A stretch of DNA of 64,000 bases from Euglena gracilis (Eukaryota; Euglenida; Euglenophyceae; Euglenales). The position numbers and the translations under genes are program-made. The stretch lies in NCBI GenBank assembly GCA_039621445.1, contig CP154955.1:58335804-58399803 (forward strand), read 5' to 3'. Under the pieces are notes generated by a model. It made no database searches. It was not told where the DNA came from and worked only from the letters and a program-made list of their open reading frames with translations. Below are positions 10,649 to 21,700 of this stretch, piece after piece; position 1 is the stretch's first letter; every line of letters starts with the position of its first letter.

Positions 10649-10809
10649 TTGCAGGGCAAAAATAAGTGGTCGTCTGGATCTGGTTCGTCGTCACGTCCGT
10701 GTCGTCGTGGATGCCGATGAACCTTGTCAGCGTGCAGGCGGTCTGGTGAAAAGGATTTTTTCTCTGTCACCACGCTGTATGTACCCTTCCCTGTCCTCAC
10801 CTCTTCGTA

Positions 10810-10885
10810 TTCGCCAGCCCGGTGCAGTGGTAAGATGCTCCGCCGCCGTCCCTGCGGACGCGGTTCGAGCCCCGGACAGGGACCA
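10810..10885 (+). mobile_element. tRNA-like SINE head, copy 4 (best preserved)
   Basis: GCAGTGGTAAGATGCTC and GCGGTTCGAGCCCC are both intact. It is nearly identical to copy 2 and followed by the shared GACGTCGTTCCCGCC block. Confidence 0.62.
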
Positions 10886-11445
10886 TTCGCAGGGAAGAAA
10901 TAAGTGGTCGTCCGGAGGAGGTCCGTCTTGACGTCGTTCCCGCCGTTCAGGCCGATGAACTTCGCCAGCTTGCAGGCGGACGTCCGGAAAGGCGAAAAGG
11001 CTTTTTTTCCGTGGTCGTGTGTGCGGCGGTTTGAAGCCATGCGAAAAAAGCTGATTAAATGATGTGTTCTTTTTTCGAAATTTCCGCATGGCGACGAAAA
11101 GGTTTTTTTTCCGTGCTTGTGTGTGCAGGGGTGTGAATATGGTTCGAACCTCGGACACCACGGACCACGGACACGGTCGGACACCACGGACCACGGACCA
11201 CGGACACCACGGACAGGGTGCGAACGTCGGACAGGGACCATTTACAGGGCAGAAATAAGTGCTCGTCCGGAGCAGGTCCGTGTTGACGTCGTTCCCGCCG
11301 TTCAGGCCGATGAACTTCGCCAGCTTGCAGGCGGACGTCCGGAAAGACGAAAAGGTTTTGTTTCGTGTTCGTGTGCGCGGGGGTATGAAGGGCCTCAGAG
11401 AACAACGTTCCACAGAGACTTTTTTTGCGAGCGTTGATTCGTCTC

Positions 11446-11519
11446 CACCGGACCGGCCGATGGGTAAGATGCTCATCCGCCGTCCCTGCGACGCGGTTCG
11501 AGCCGCAGACGAAGATCAT
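11446..11519 (+). mobile_element. tRNA-like SINE head, copy 5 (diverged)
   Basis: GGGTAAGATGCTC and GGTTCGAGCCG: the B-box has a terminal change and the downstream GACGAAGATCATT replaces the usual GACAGGGACCA. Confidence 0.5.
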
Positions 11520-11764
11520 TCCCAGGGGCAAAAGAAGTGGTCGTCCGGATTTGGTTCGTCGGCAGGTCCGTGCAGTCGCGAGGGCCGACGAACCTGGTCA
11601 ACGTAGAGGCGGCGATTCGTGAAAAGGTTTTTTCCTGCAATAGGCATAACTGACGGTCCGGTCGCACTGTTAACGTGACGTGCTGCTCTGGATATGCTCC
11701 GTCCTCACGTCCTGGTAATCGCCAGGTCGTGGAAGTGGTGCGTGCAAACCACATTCTGGCTTGC

Positions 11765-11995
11765 GCAGAAAAGCTGATTAAATCAATGGGGGCCTTCCAG
11801 CAAAAAGCGATCCAGGATGACAATTTGAATTTATTGGCATTGTTGAATTTGCCTTTGCATACAAAGGGTCCCAGGCATACAAACGGTCCTACGCGTACAA
11901 AGCGTCCAACGAACTACATCGCAGAAAAAGCTGATTAAATCAATGGGGGTCTTCCAGCAAAATGCGATGCAGCTGGACAAAGCTGATTAAATCGA
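11765..11995. repeat. Motif-led repeat units (second pair)
   Basis: There are two more GCTGATTAAATCAATGGGGGNCTTCCAGC units plus a third motif copy at about 11980. The CATACAAAGGGTCC / CATACAAACGGTCC words between them also occur near 9772-9800. Confidence 0.7.
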
Positions 11996-12059
11996 TGCGG
12001 GGCATTTTTGAATTTGCCTTTGTAACTGTTTGCATGCAAAGGGTCCAACGCAAAGCGCA

Positions 12060-12215
12060 GGGGAGAAGGTCCACAGGGTCCAGAGGAGGGTCCAGAGGAG
12101 GGGTCCAGGGAAGGGTGCAAGGAAGGGTCCAGAGGAGAGGGTCCACAGGGGAGAGGGTCCACAGGGAAAGGGTCCAGGGCAGAGGGTCCACAGGGGAGGG
12201 TGCACAGGGGAGAGT
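12060..12215. repeat. GGGTCCAGAGGA/GGGTCCACAGGG minisatellite
   Basis: Irregular purine-rich units of about 12-18 bp with a GGGTCC core. No gene is seen. Confidence 0.85.
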
Positions 12216-12316
12216 GCGAAGTGTGAACGATGCTCACAGTGTAGACGTAACAGCAGGTCCACAAAAGGTCCACAGAAGTTCCACAGAAGGTCCACCAAAA
12301 AAGGAACACACTGCGG

Positions 12317-12424
12317 TCACTCCGGAGCTTCGGAGTCGTCGTCCGCGGCGGGCTCCGGCAGCGGAATCGGCTCCGGAACCGGCGCCGAGTCCACCGGGTC
12401 CTCCGCAAACAGAACCTTCAACAG
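12317..12424 (-). CDS. Host-like gene copy 2, terminal exon
   Basis: Thirty-six codons beginning LLKVLFAEDPVDS, continuing with a PVPEPIPLPEP stretch and ending DDDSEAPE-stop. Strong GC at third positions against AT-rich flanks supports the frame. The upstream intron ends pair CAGGCAG with CTGCCTG. Confidence 0.6.
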   Translation of the reverse strand: MLKVLFAEDPVDSAPVPEPIPLPEPAADDDSEAPE

Positions 12425-15110
12425 CAGGCAGAAACACAAAGAGAAACCAAAAGAACAGCAAAAGACAGCATGTGGAAGCTGTAAGCTATAAACCAACCCT
12501 TTGCTGTGTGCAACACCGGTGCGCGTGTGCGTGCAATGACCTCGGTGCGCGGAAAAACGATTATGGGGACTTCATAACAGTGCTTTAACACCTGCCGCCT
12601 GTCACCTGCTATCCTGCCTGTCTCTGGCCTTCAGCATCCTCTTCGACAACGTATTTTCACTGCAGAAATGATATGACTGAGAGTATTCAAAATGTCCTGC
12701 AAAGTGACGCAAATTGTCACACGAAATTGCAATCGTGCCGTGTGCGCGCAACACCGTTGTGTGTGGCAACAACCTTCCTGTGCGCGCAACGTGCTGGATG
12801 GTCTCTTCGACTGCAGAAAACATATGGTGAGAGCGTGCTGAAAATGTCGCACAAAGAAACCCAACGAAGCAGTGAGAAACACGATGGCCACGACGATCTC
12901 GTCGATGCCGCCCAGCTTCCGCTTCGCGCAGCGGCTGACTGCAGGGTTGCAGGTTGCATTGAAGTGTTTCCCTTTGTTATGTACCGTTATTTCCCTTTCT
13001 TATGGACGTGTGTGTGAGATGCAAGCGGCAAGGAGTGTTTTGTCTGCAGCAAGGAACACTGTAAAGGAATGTAATTTGTTGCAGATGACCGCGAATGCAA
13101 ATGGGAATCCTGGATCCATGTGTGCAAGGCGCGTGTAAGCAATGGGAGAAACCCTGATTCCAATCCAGAGGCCACGGCACCGTCACCGTGGCCTCCCCCG
13201 TACTGGCGACACCCAAGGTGTCCAGCACCACGACCCCGCCCGGCGGCAGCTCCCGCGCCAGCTGCCCCGAGCCGTACTCGATAGAGAAGGTCAGCAGCAG
13301 CGACCTTGCATTTGTGCAAACACAACGAAACAGAAACAGACAGGTCGAAGTGCTACAGAGCAGAGTGTGTGTGAGCAGAACTGTGTGAAAATGAGAGATA
13401 AAATGTAGGTGAAAGTATGTGAACAGGAGTCTGCAAGGAAAGTCAAGAAACCCAGGAGAGTCAATCAAACACAACCAAACGGTCACTGAGTCTGTCCGCC
13501 TCGCCGCCCGTGCTGATCGTTGTACCCGCCCACTTCAAACTGCTGACAAAATGCAGCCGCAATACTGAAACAGTTTCATAATAATAAATGACAGACAAAA
13601 TACAGCCGCAATACTGAAACACGTTTGGAGGATTGGAATACGGCAGAGGGGGAGAAACATGATTTCAAAACCGAACAAAAAAACAGAAGCAGAACTAAAG
13701 GCGGGACCAAGGCTTACAGAACAGCAGCTTGAGTGGAACGTAGATGTGGACGTCGTTGCCGACGTCCACCACCGCCACCCCAACCGGCAGCGGCGTCCCC
13801 ACCGCTGCGGCCGGCGGCGTGGCCGCGGCGCTCCGCCCTGGGGTGGACGGAGCCATTTACAGGATTTGTCTGAAAATTGCACACGAAAGATCGCAGATAA
13901 GGAAGTCAGAAAATTACAGGAAATACCTACAACATAAACCATCAACCATCAACCATAATCATAACATAAAATTTGCAGGGAATCCTGTGCGACGCCCGCG
14001 GCAGCGCCCGCCTCGCTGCCCTCGCCCACAAAAACGTACAGCGGTCTGAAACAGAACAGCCGATTGTGTATGTAAATAAAACCGACATTTTTTCAGACTG
14101 CTGTCTGCTGTCAGACTGCTTCTGCTGTCCTGCACGGAGCGGCACGTGATGAACGGCTCGTCGTAGGAGCAGTTTCAGAGAGCTTTTCTTGGAGAGGGTA
14201 TGATGCGAGAGCATACAAAGTGAAAAAGGCACTTGCAGTCTGTCAACGTGCAGAAGATTCTCTGGCAGAAAATATGACAGAAGAGGGTATGAAATCAAAA
14301 AACTGCCTGCACTCTGCTGCCGCGACCGTCGGAGGATCAACTCCTCCCGGCACACCCCGCACGTGCCCAGGTGGTCCGCCAGCAAGACAGAGAGGGCTGC
14401 CAACACAAAGAATGCATGCAAGACGTTGTGTCGGAAAAAGCTGATTAAATCGAACGCGCTATCAAAACATTGCGAAAATTGCGTGGTTTGTAATTCTGAG
14501 AATAGCTGATTAAATCGGCAGAGAATGGCGGGGTTTGTAATTCTGACAGCGATTCTTTGTAATTCTTAAAGCGGTAGAGAGTAGCGTACTTTGTAATTCT
14601 GAGAAAAGCTGATTAAATCGGAAGAGAATCGCGCGGTTTGTAATTCTGAGAACAGCTTGTATTTTCTGTTCCTCGACAGGAGGTAGACAGTGTTGACCGT
14701 ACACAGCCCTTTCTCTTTCTTGAATCCGGGCATCAGGGACTTGCTCTCCACCAACACCTCAATCTCCTCGAGGCTGTAACAGCAGCATCTGAATTGTTGA
14801 ATTTTTAATTATTGAAGTAGAATTATTGATCAGGTTTGGGGAATAACAAAGAAGAACAACCATAAAAACAGCAGGAGTAATGACAACAACAGCAATTTCC
14901 TGATGCATCATGGCGTGTGGAAAAGTCAGTTGCTTGCGTGTGGCGTGTGGCGTGTGGCGTGTGGCGTGTGGAAAAAATGGCGTGTGGAAAAGTCAGTTGC
15001 TGGCGTGATCAGGAAGTGACAGTGACCATTGACACTCACACGGCGGGCGGCGGACGGGACGGCGACGGACGGAACGGCGGACATGGCAAGACAGGAAAGC
15101 GGAGCACGGA
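12317..15110 (-). CDS. Host-like gene, copy 2, with C-terminus
   Basis: Exons on the minus strand are about 15090-15000, 14790-14700, 14405-14300, 14172-14133, 14040-13988, 13857-13740, 13550-13505, 13306-13157, 12942-12880, 12652-12620 and 12424-12317 (stop TGA 12319-12317). The last four join in one frame: ...ATVTVPWPLDWN, AVSRCAKRKLGGIDEIVVAIV, TLSKRMLKARD, then an acidic proline-rich tail ending DDDSEAPE. The 63-, 33- and 108-nt exons are whole numbers of codons. Intron ends pair: CAGGGTT/AACCCTG, CACTGC/GCAGTG, CAGGCAG/CTGCCTG, and upstream ACAGGATT/AATCCTGT and CAGGACAG/CTGTTCTG. I do not recognise the family; no clear membrane segment remains after splicing. Confidence 0.55.
13157..13306 (-). 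CDS. Host-like gene copy 2, largest exon
   Basis: The exon reads LLLTFSIEYGSGQLARELPP then GGVVVLDTLGVASTGEA and TVTVPWPLDWN. Its first 36 bases correspond to positions 36-1 of the window, anchoring the A/B duplication. Confidence 0.6.
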
Positions 15111-15700
15111 AAAGCTCTGTAGAGGAACGCAAACTTTGAAAAACTACGTAGACAAACACAGGATGTGCCGAAAATCCTCAAACAACCCATCATGCTGCAT
15201 ACAAATAACCCATCATGCTGCAGCATAACGCATCATGCTCTCTCCCACAGGACGCTGCAGGACAGTGCGCAAAAGTAATAATAATAATAATCAGAGAGGA
15301 AAATAAAGGCAAAATGAAGGAAGAGACAAAAAAGGAATTTGAAAGCGAGCGCAAATGACGGCTAAATGGAGGAAGACAGTGATGCAGTCGCTAGGTATGT
15401 GAGCGAGTGAAGCCTATGAACCGTGTGAAGTGAGTGCAAATCGAAAGTGAGTGCAAGCGGAAAGTGTTTGCGGCAGTGAAACGTCGAAGAAGGGTTGGTG
15501 ACAGGAGAGACGGCGACGCTGCTCTCCTGCGAAGAGAAGTGAGGCTTTCAGCAGCCACAGCCATGGAAATCGCTGTTCACCGATTTAATCAGCTTTTTTA
15601 TCACTTGGATTAAGCAGCGAAATACAGGCATACGTTCTACACAGGCACGCGTTCTAACTTCGAGCAGATCCCAGCAGACCCACGGAAGTTGCACGTGCAC
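15110..15700. other. Spacer between RepHel B and host-like gene copy 2
   Basis: Homologous to 1790-2440 with indels. It has a GATTTAATCAGC word at about 15580 and an AAT-rich run (TAATAATAATAAT) near 15275. No supported gene. Confidence 0.5.
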
Positions 15701-15703
15701 ACC

Positions 15704-18700
15704 TCATTCGAGCACTTCGTGCCACACGATGTTCCTCACCCCGGTATCGTCATCCGGGGATCATCCTCTCGGTTCCTCTGCACGTAAGACTGTGCAAGGT
15801 GCCCTTTTCCAGAAGTTCGAGAAACACAAAGTTGCTGCAATACAGAAGACATACCATGTCTTTGCAACTGACTTCGACTGAATTCCACTGAAATCGACTG
15901 ACTTGCTGTGACGCGCACATCGCAACTGACTGGGTGCGACACGCGCGTTTTATCCCAGTTATTGATGACTGCTGGAAAACCGAGGACGCGCGGCAATCCA
16001 GAGCTTCTCTCCATCACCAACGCGGCTGCAACCAACGTACAACTGGCCGTGCGAGAAGACCGGAGACGGCAGCCACAGGCCGACCCGCTCAAACGTCTGC
16101 CCCTGCGCCTTGTTGATGGTCATGCAGAAGGCGAGACGCATCGGGTACTGTCGGCGAGTAAAGGGTAGGCTGCCGTCGGTGTTCTCCGCGGACGTCAAAT
16201 TGATGCGCGGTACGCACACGATGTCCCCCTTTCGCGGACCGCTTGCGAGCTTCACCTGAATGCTTCGACGGCGCAGCGCAACGACGATGGCGCGTGTTCC
16301 ATTCATGACACCCTCGTTGCGGTTCATGTTGCGAATGAACACGACGGGCGCCCCGAGCTTCAAGATGAGCTTGTGTGGCGGAAGACCGGGTGGCGTGAGG
16401 GAGTTGAGCAGCTCGATGGAGTACTGGGCTTCCAGCTCCGCGTGCTCCGGTCCGAAGCAATCTGCACTCAAGTACGTCACGGGCTCACCGTGCAAGACGT
16501 CGAGCACCTTGTCGTTCAGGTGGTCAACGTACTTGTTGAGAGTGCTCAGAATGCACGCGTTCTGGACCACTGCCGTCGTGTCGCGCAGTGCAGGGAACAC
16601 CTTCTCCACCATGTCCATCGGTGTGTCTATGTCCACCTGCATGCGCTCGGGAACAGTGATGCTGCTCTCCTTGCCATCGCCGATGTCCAGCAGCCACTGC
16701 GCGAAGTGTTGCATCCGCTGTGCCATGGCCGGTTGGTCCACGAGGCGCGCCACCCGCATGTTCATCGTCATCTTCAAGACGGTGAAATGCCGCCAGAGAT
16801 GAGACTCCTTCACCGTGGAGTTCACTATCTGTCCGCGGCCAGCCTTCGTGAGCACGGGGGTCAGTTGACGGAAGTCACCGGAGAGGACGACCACCTTCCC
16901 ACCAAAGGGAACATCCGCAAGACGCGCATCCACGACACGCATGATGTCGCGCAGCAGGCAGTCAATCAGTTCGTACATTTCCTTCCGGCCCATGGTCGCT
17001 TCGTCGATGACTATCAGCACCGCATCACGCAGTACCTTCGCCCGTTCGCTTTGTACAGCAAGGCTGCTCTTTGGTTCCTTGTCCACCATGGGTACTGGGA
17101 CACCAAAACGGCTGTGTGCCGTTGTTCCTCCTGGCAGCAGCAAAGCGGCGATGCCGGTGAGGGCAGTTGCAATGACAATGCATTTGATCCGCGAACTGTG
17201 AGCCCTACTCCACCGTGCACCTGGCCTGAGTTGCTGGAAATTCGTTTCACTTTCGAATTCAGTTGCATTCAATTTCCGCCTGTCGGAATGGTTGAAATCA
17301 GAAAGCTGATTAAATCAGTCACCCGTGGCGTTCAATTGCGTGGAATTGAATTTGTGTCTGTCGGAATGCGTCAAGTCGGAAAGCTGATTAAATCAGTGAC
17401 CCCTACCTTTTTTCCGAAGCTGATGCTGGCAGCAACGATCCAGTGAAAAGTGTGCACAATTCCTTCGATCGGTTCAAATGCAGCTGGCAATCATTCCTTC
17501 CCCTCGAACATGTGCCAGCAGCAGCTCGAGGAGGAAGGTCTTCCCGCAACCACCACAGGCGTATACGAAGAAACACTTGGCGTCCGTGACGGGCTTCGCA
17601 AGCGCTGCCAAAATCGTGTCCACCACGTTCCGTTGCTCGGCATTGCACTGCGACAACAGGTTCTGCGCCTTCTCTTTCTCCTTCGCGGTGTCGTAGCACG
17701 TCTCCATGCGGCGGCATTCTGCTACAGACGATGCTTGACGCGGAGCGTGCGGGAACGGCATGTCGGAGAACTCCCGGAGCGAAGATCCCTGTGCCTGGAG
17801 CAACTTCTCGATGTCCCACAGCGCCTCGTTCTCCAGCTCAGCATCGGTGGAGTCCAGATTGTCACGTCGGCGGCGAAACACCTTGTCCTCCATCATTTTT
17901 CCCTTGAACTTCTGCCACAGCGCTCGCGCACTTCTGGGGCGATTGAAGTCCAGGATGATCGCGAACAGAGAGCGCAGCTGTGCCGGCATGAGGAACTCTT
18001 CGGCCTCCGTCATACAGCGCTTCCACTCCTCATCGTCCTGCAGTAACCCGCGGCGGACACACGCATCGTGGAACGTGGGCGAGACCTGTGACTCCACCGT
18101 GCGCAACATTTCCCACGACGTTACTCCCTTCACGTGGTGCAGCAGCATGCGCAGGTAGTATTTTTCCCCCTGTCGCGGAGAAACGAAGTACACGCGGCCG
18201 ATGGCTCCAGTCTGCTCGGGGTTGGCGCGTCGTGACCACATCCCGCGGTCCATGCGATACTCGGACGGGAAGTCAGCGTACGTGAGGTGAAGACCGTCGC
18301 TGTGATGGAAGTTGTACTCCAACCACTGTGTCAACGCTGTGTGCTCGGCACGGTCTGCAACATCCGCGAGGTCTTCCATCTCGTCGAACGTCACAGTGTG
18401 CTGACCGGGAAGGTGAATAGGCAGGCGCATCACGCTCGGCTGGTTCCCGTGGAGGTCGAAGGAGAAGAATCGCCACAGAGCCTCGCTCGTAGAAATGTAG
18501 CGACCCTCCTGCCAGCGCTGTATCTCGTCCACGTCCTCCAGCACTGTCGGTTGCGCCTGCATCTCCTCAGCAGCACTGCCTTCCACCGTCTCACACACGT
18601 TCGCTGCGTAGTCTGCAGCAATCTGCACTTCCGCACGGTCGCCACCCTTGTGAATGTACTTGTGCAGGTACTTCACAGCATGAAGCGTACTGCACACTTC

Positions 18701-21700
18701 CACGTTCAGGTGACAGCCGTACTTCAGGAGCAGCGCACGATTGTACGGCACCACCCAACGGTCGTCGATGGCGATGCCTCGGTGAGTGGTGTACGTTGCT
18801 GCGCAGCGGCGTCGGTACAGTGGGTAACCGTTTTGATCCTCCTCGGTCTCCAGCTGACGCCGCTTGGGGAAGTGCCGAGTACACTTGCCGTTCTTCACGC
18901 ACGGTGCGGAGTTGTCGTGCCCGACGCAGGGGTTGTGCAGCATGTGCCGCATGACCAAGTCGTGCAGTTCGGGCTCGCGAACAGGATCGGGGATCTCCGC
19001 ACACACCACGCTGTCGTAGTCGGCAGGCGTTGACAGCTTGCTCTCTGCCGTGAAGAACAGCAGGATGTGCGCATGTGGAAGTCCGCGCTTTTGCCACTCC
19101 ACCGCATACAGGTGAGCAGCATGACGACCGAGGACGCCGTTCCGCAGGTCCATCATGAGCTCTGCCAGCTTCAGGTGAAAAACGCGCGTAGTGAGGTCGA
19201 TGCGTTGCGCAGCACTGTCTCCAGCAGGAACGGCGTTTTCGATCTCCTTCCACTTCGAATTTGCAAACATGTTCCAATACCATCCATTCTTGCCAGTTGC
19301 GCGTCGCAACTGGCAACTGTTTGTCCGAGGAAAAGCGAACCTGATTTCTGTCCACACAGGATGCTGACAGCTGATATACAGCCGAGAGCTGTATCGTGAT
19401 AAAACACAGAGAACACCGGATCTAAAACCGCATTAAAGCCTTCTTGAGAAGCTGATTAAATCCGAATACTGCCGATGCCTTTCTTGTTTTACCGTTGCCT
19501 GACCAAAGTGAACTGCATGAGAACATGCTCGAAGTGATAGTGATGAAAAGATCGGCCTTGCCCAGCTTGCGGACGATGGCCATGCCGTCGTGGTACAGCT
19601 GCGTCATGTAGCGCGTTCCTCCTACGAACGTGCTCGGCAGCACGATGCGGCGACCCACGGATGCGGACGGTGTGCCCTGCGTAGACTGCGTCACGACATC
19701 CTGGTACACGTCGGCGCGAATGGTGTCCTGGTTGTGCCGCAACCACGACAGCTTCTGCTGCTCCACCTTTGCCCACTGTACCACAACCCACTCCTGGTAC
19801 AGCGCCCCGCACCGCTGCAGGTAGGAGGGGCTGATGGCGTCCGGACGTGTCATGAGGTAGTACTTGACGTACTCTCGCAGGGTGACGTCGTTCTTTCGCG
19901 CATTTGGTCGGCGTTGCGGTTGCAAGTCCGCCACGTTCACGCGGGCTGGTCTGCGCGCAGGTTGCACCACCGTTCTCTCAATCCCCGGCGTCCAACCGTA
20001 GTCACCGTACGGAAACAACAGCACGAAGTGCAACGGATCGTAGCACGGGTGAAGCTCGTCGATGGTGATGAACCCCGGCCGCTGAGCGCGCACGCGAACG
20101 ATGATATCCCGCGGCGTAGCTGCTGCTCGAGCATCCACCTCCGGCAAGAACACAGCCACGTCGCTGGCGGTAGGCTGGTTGTATCGACGCCGGTCTTGAT
20201 GGTGGCCGACGTTACTCGCAATCCTCATCACAAAACTGAGGCGCGACTTCTTTTTTCTGTTCGGCTGAGTGGGAGCTGATTAAATCGGAGCTGATTAAAT
20301 CAGAGCTGATTAAATCGGAGCTCAGTAAATTGCCTGAATTCCACTCACAAAACTGAGGCACGACTTCGTTTTTCTGTTCAGCTGGGTCAAAGCTCGGAGC
20401 TGATTACATCGGAGCTCATTGAACGGGAGCTGATTAAATGGCCCGAGTTCCATTTGAAATCCTCATCACAAAACTGAGGCACGACTTCTTTTTTCCGTTC
20501 AGCTGAGTCGGAGCTGAATAAATCGGAGCTGATTGAATCGGAGCAACCAACACTCTGACTGACGTGAAAACAGAAGCCACGTTTGGATCGTGGATGCCGG
20601 AGGCGCGCTCAATGACCTGAACGTACGGGTTGACCTGCTGCAACATTTCCGTCAGCTGCCGCACCACATCAGCACGCAGTCGATCTCCCCACCGCATTTG
20701 CGTGCGCGCGTCCACCTGCGCCTGCGTGTCCAGAACATACAGCTGCGCGCAAGAGTGCGGCATCCCCGGCGGCGGCACCAGGGCGCCCATGCGGTGGTGG
20801 ACGGTGCCGTTGATGCGGAAGGTCTGCAGCCCGGTCGGAAACTGCCGCGACAGCAACGTACTGCATGGAAACAGCCGCAACACAGCAAACTGAGTTCTGT
20901 TTCCGCAACCAACAGGAAAAAAAAGTCAGAACAACCAACACCAAGCAACAACCAACACCAACCAACAACCGAATAACAGCAACCAACACCAACCAACCAA
21001 CCAACACCAACCAACCAACCAACACCAACTAACAACCAACCAACCAACATCAGGGGAAAAACACCAGAGAAAAACCAACACTGAAAAGGAAAGTCATGCA
21101 ACACATTGCCTTCCACGCGCGCAGTTGTGGACGCCATGTTCAGGGCGGCGTTGTACAGCCGCAGGCGTTCGACAACGTGACGGCTCTCCGGCAGCCGACG
21201 GTGGAGGATGTCGTCCAGGTACCGCGGGGGACGTTGCAGTGCAGGCAGAACAACCTTTCCTTGTTCACAGCACATCCCCTCGGCCTCCCCCTTCCACCGC
21301 AACGCACCACATCGCAGACAAAGGACGTCGCCCATGCTGCCCACGTTGGACACCGTGACGTGCGACAGGTCGTCGCCACTGCGCCCGCGGAACATGGCGA
21401 CCATCTGCTGCCGCCGACGCTGACGGTGCGCGCGGACTGCGTCCCGAGTTCCCGAGCGGCGTTGTGCGACACGACCTGTTTGGCGTTGCGCAACCGCTGC
21501 CTGTCGATGCTGCTGTTCCGCAGCGGAGAACAGCACGTTCCGTGGTTCTCCGACAGCTTGCGTAGGCGGGTTGCGCGGTCGCTGCGCGTCCTCGTGCTGA
21601 TCACCGTGCTGTTGAGCACCCTGTTGTCGTTGTTCGGCAGGCGTGAACAACGACATGGACGCAGCATGCTGCTGGTTCAGGAACGCCGCCATGGATGACA

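Larger units (their letters stand above)
9060..11630. repeat. Composite repeat region with tRNA-derived SINE-like copies
   Basis: A roughly 650-1000 bp composite recurs. It includes a ~100-bp block (TTGACGTCGTTCCCGCCGTT...) near 9330, 10255, 10922 and 11275, and tRNA-like units. Words such as ACCACGGACCACGGACAC form short tandem runs at 10495-10535 and 11155-11215. No coding exon is supported. Confidence 0.7.

Noticed and set aside
9925-11519. Functional tRNA genes
   Set aside because: A- and B-box words are present, but the flanking bases do not form an acceptor stem and the copies sit in a repeated composite.
12860-12942. Transmembrane helix followed by GFFVR, suggesting an integrin-alpha-like protein
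   Set aside because: The GFFVR part lies beyond the paired-end intron boundary at 12880. After joining, the exon continues as TLSKRMLKARD, so neither the helix nor the motif is in the mature protein.
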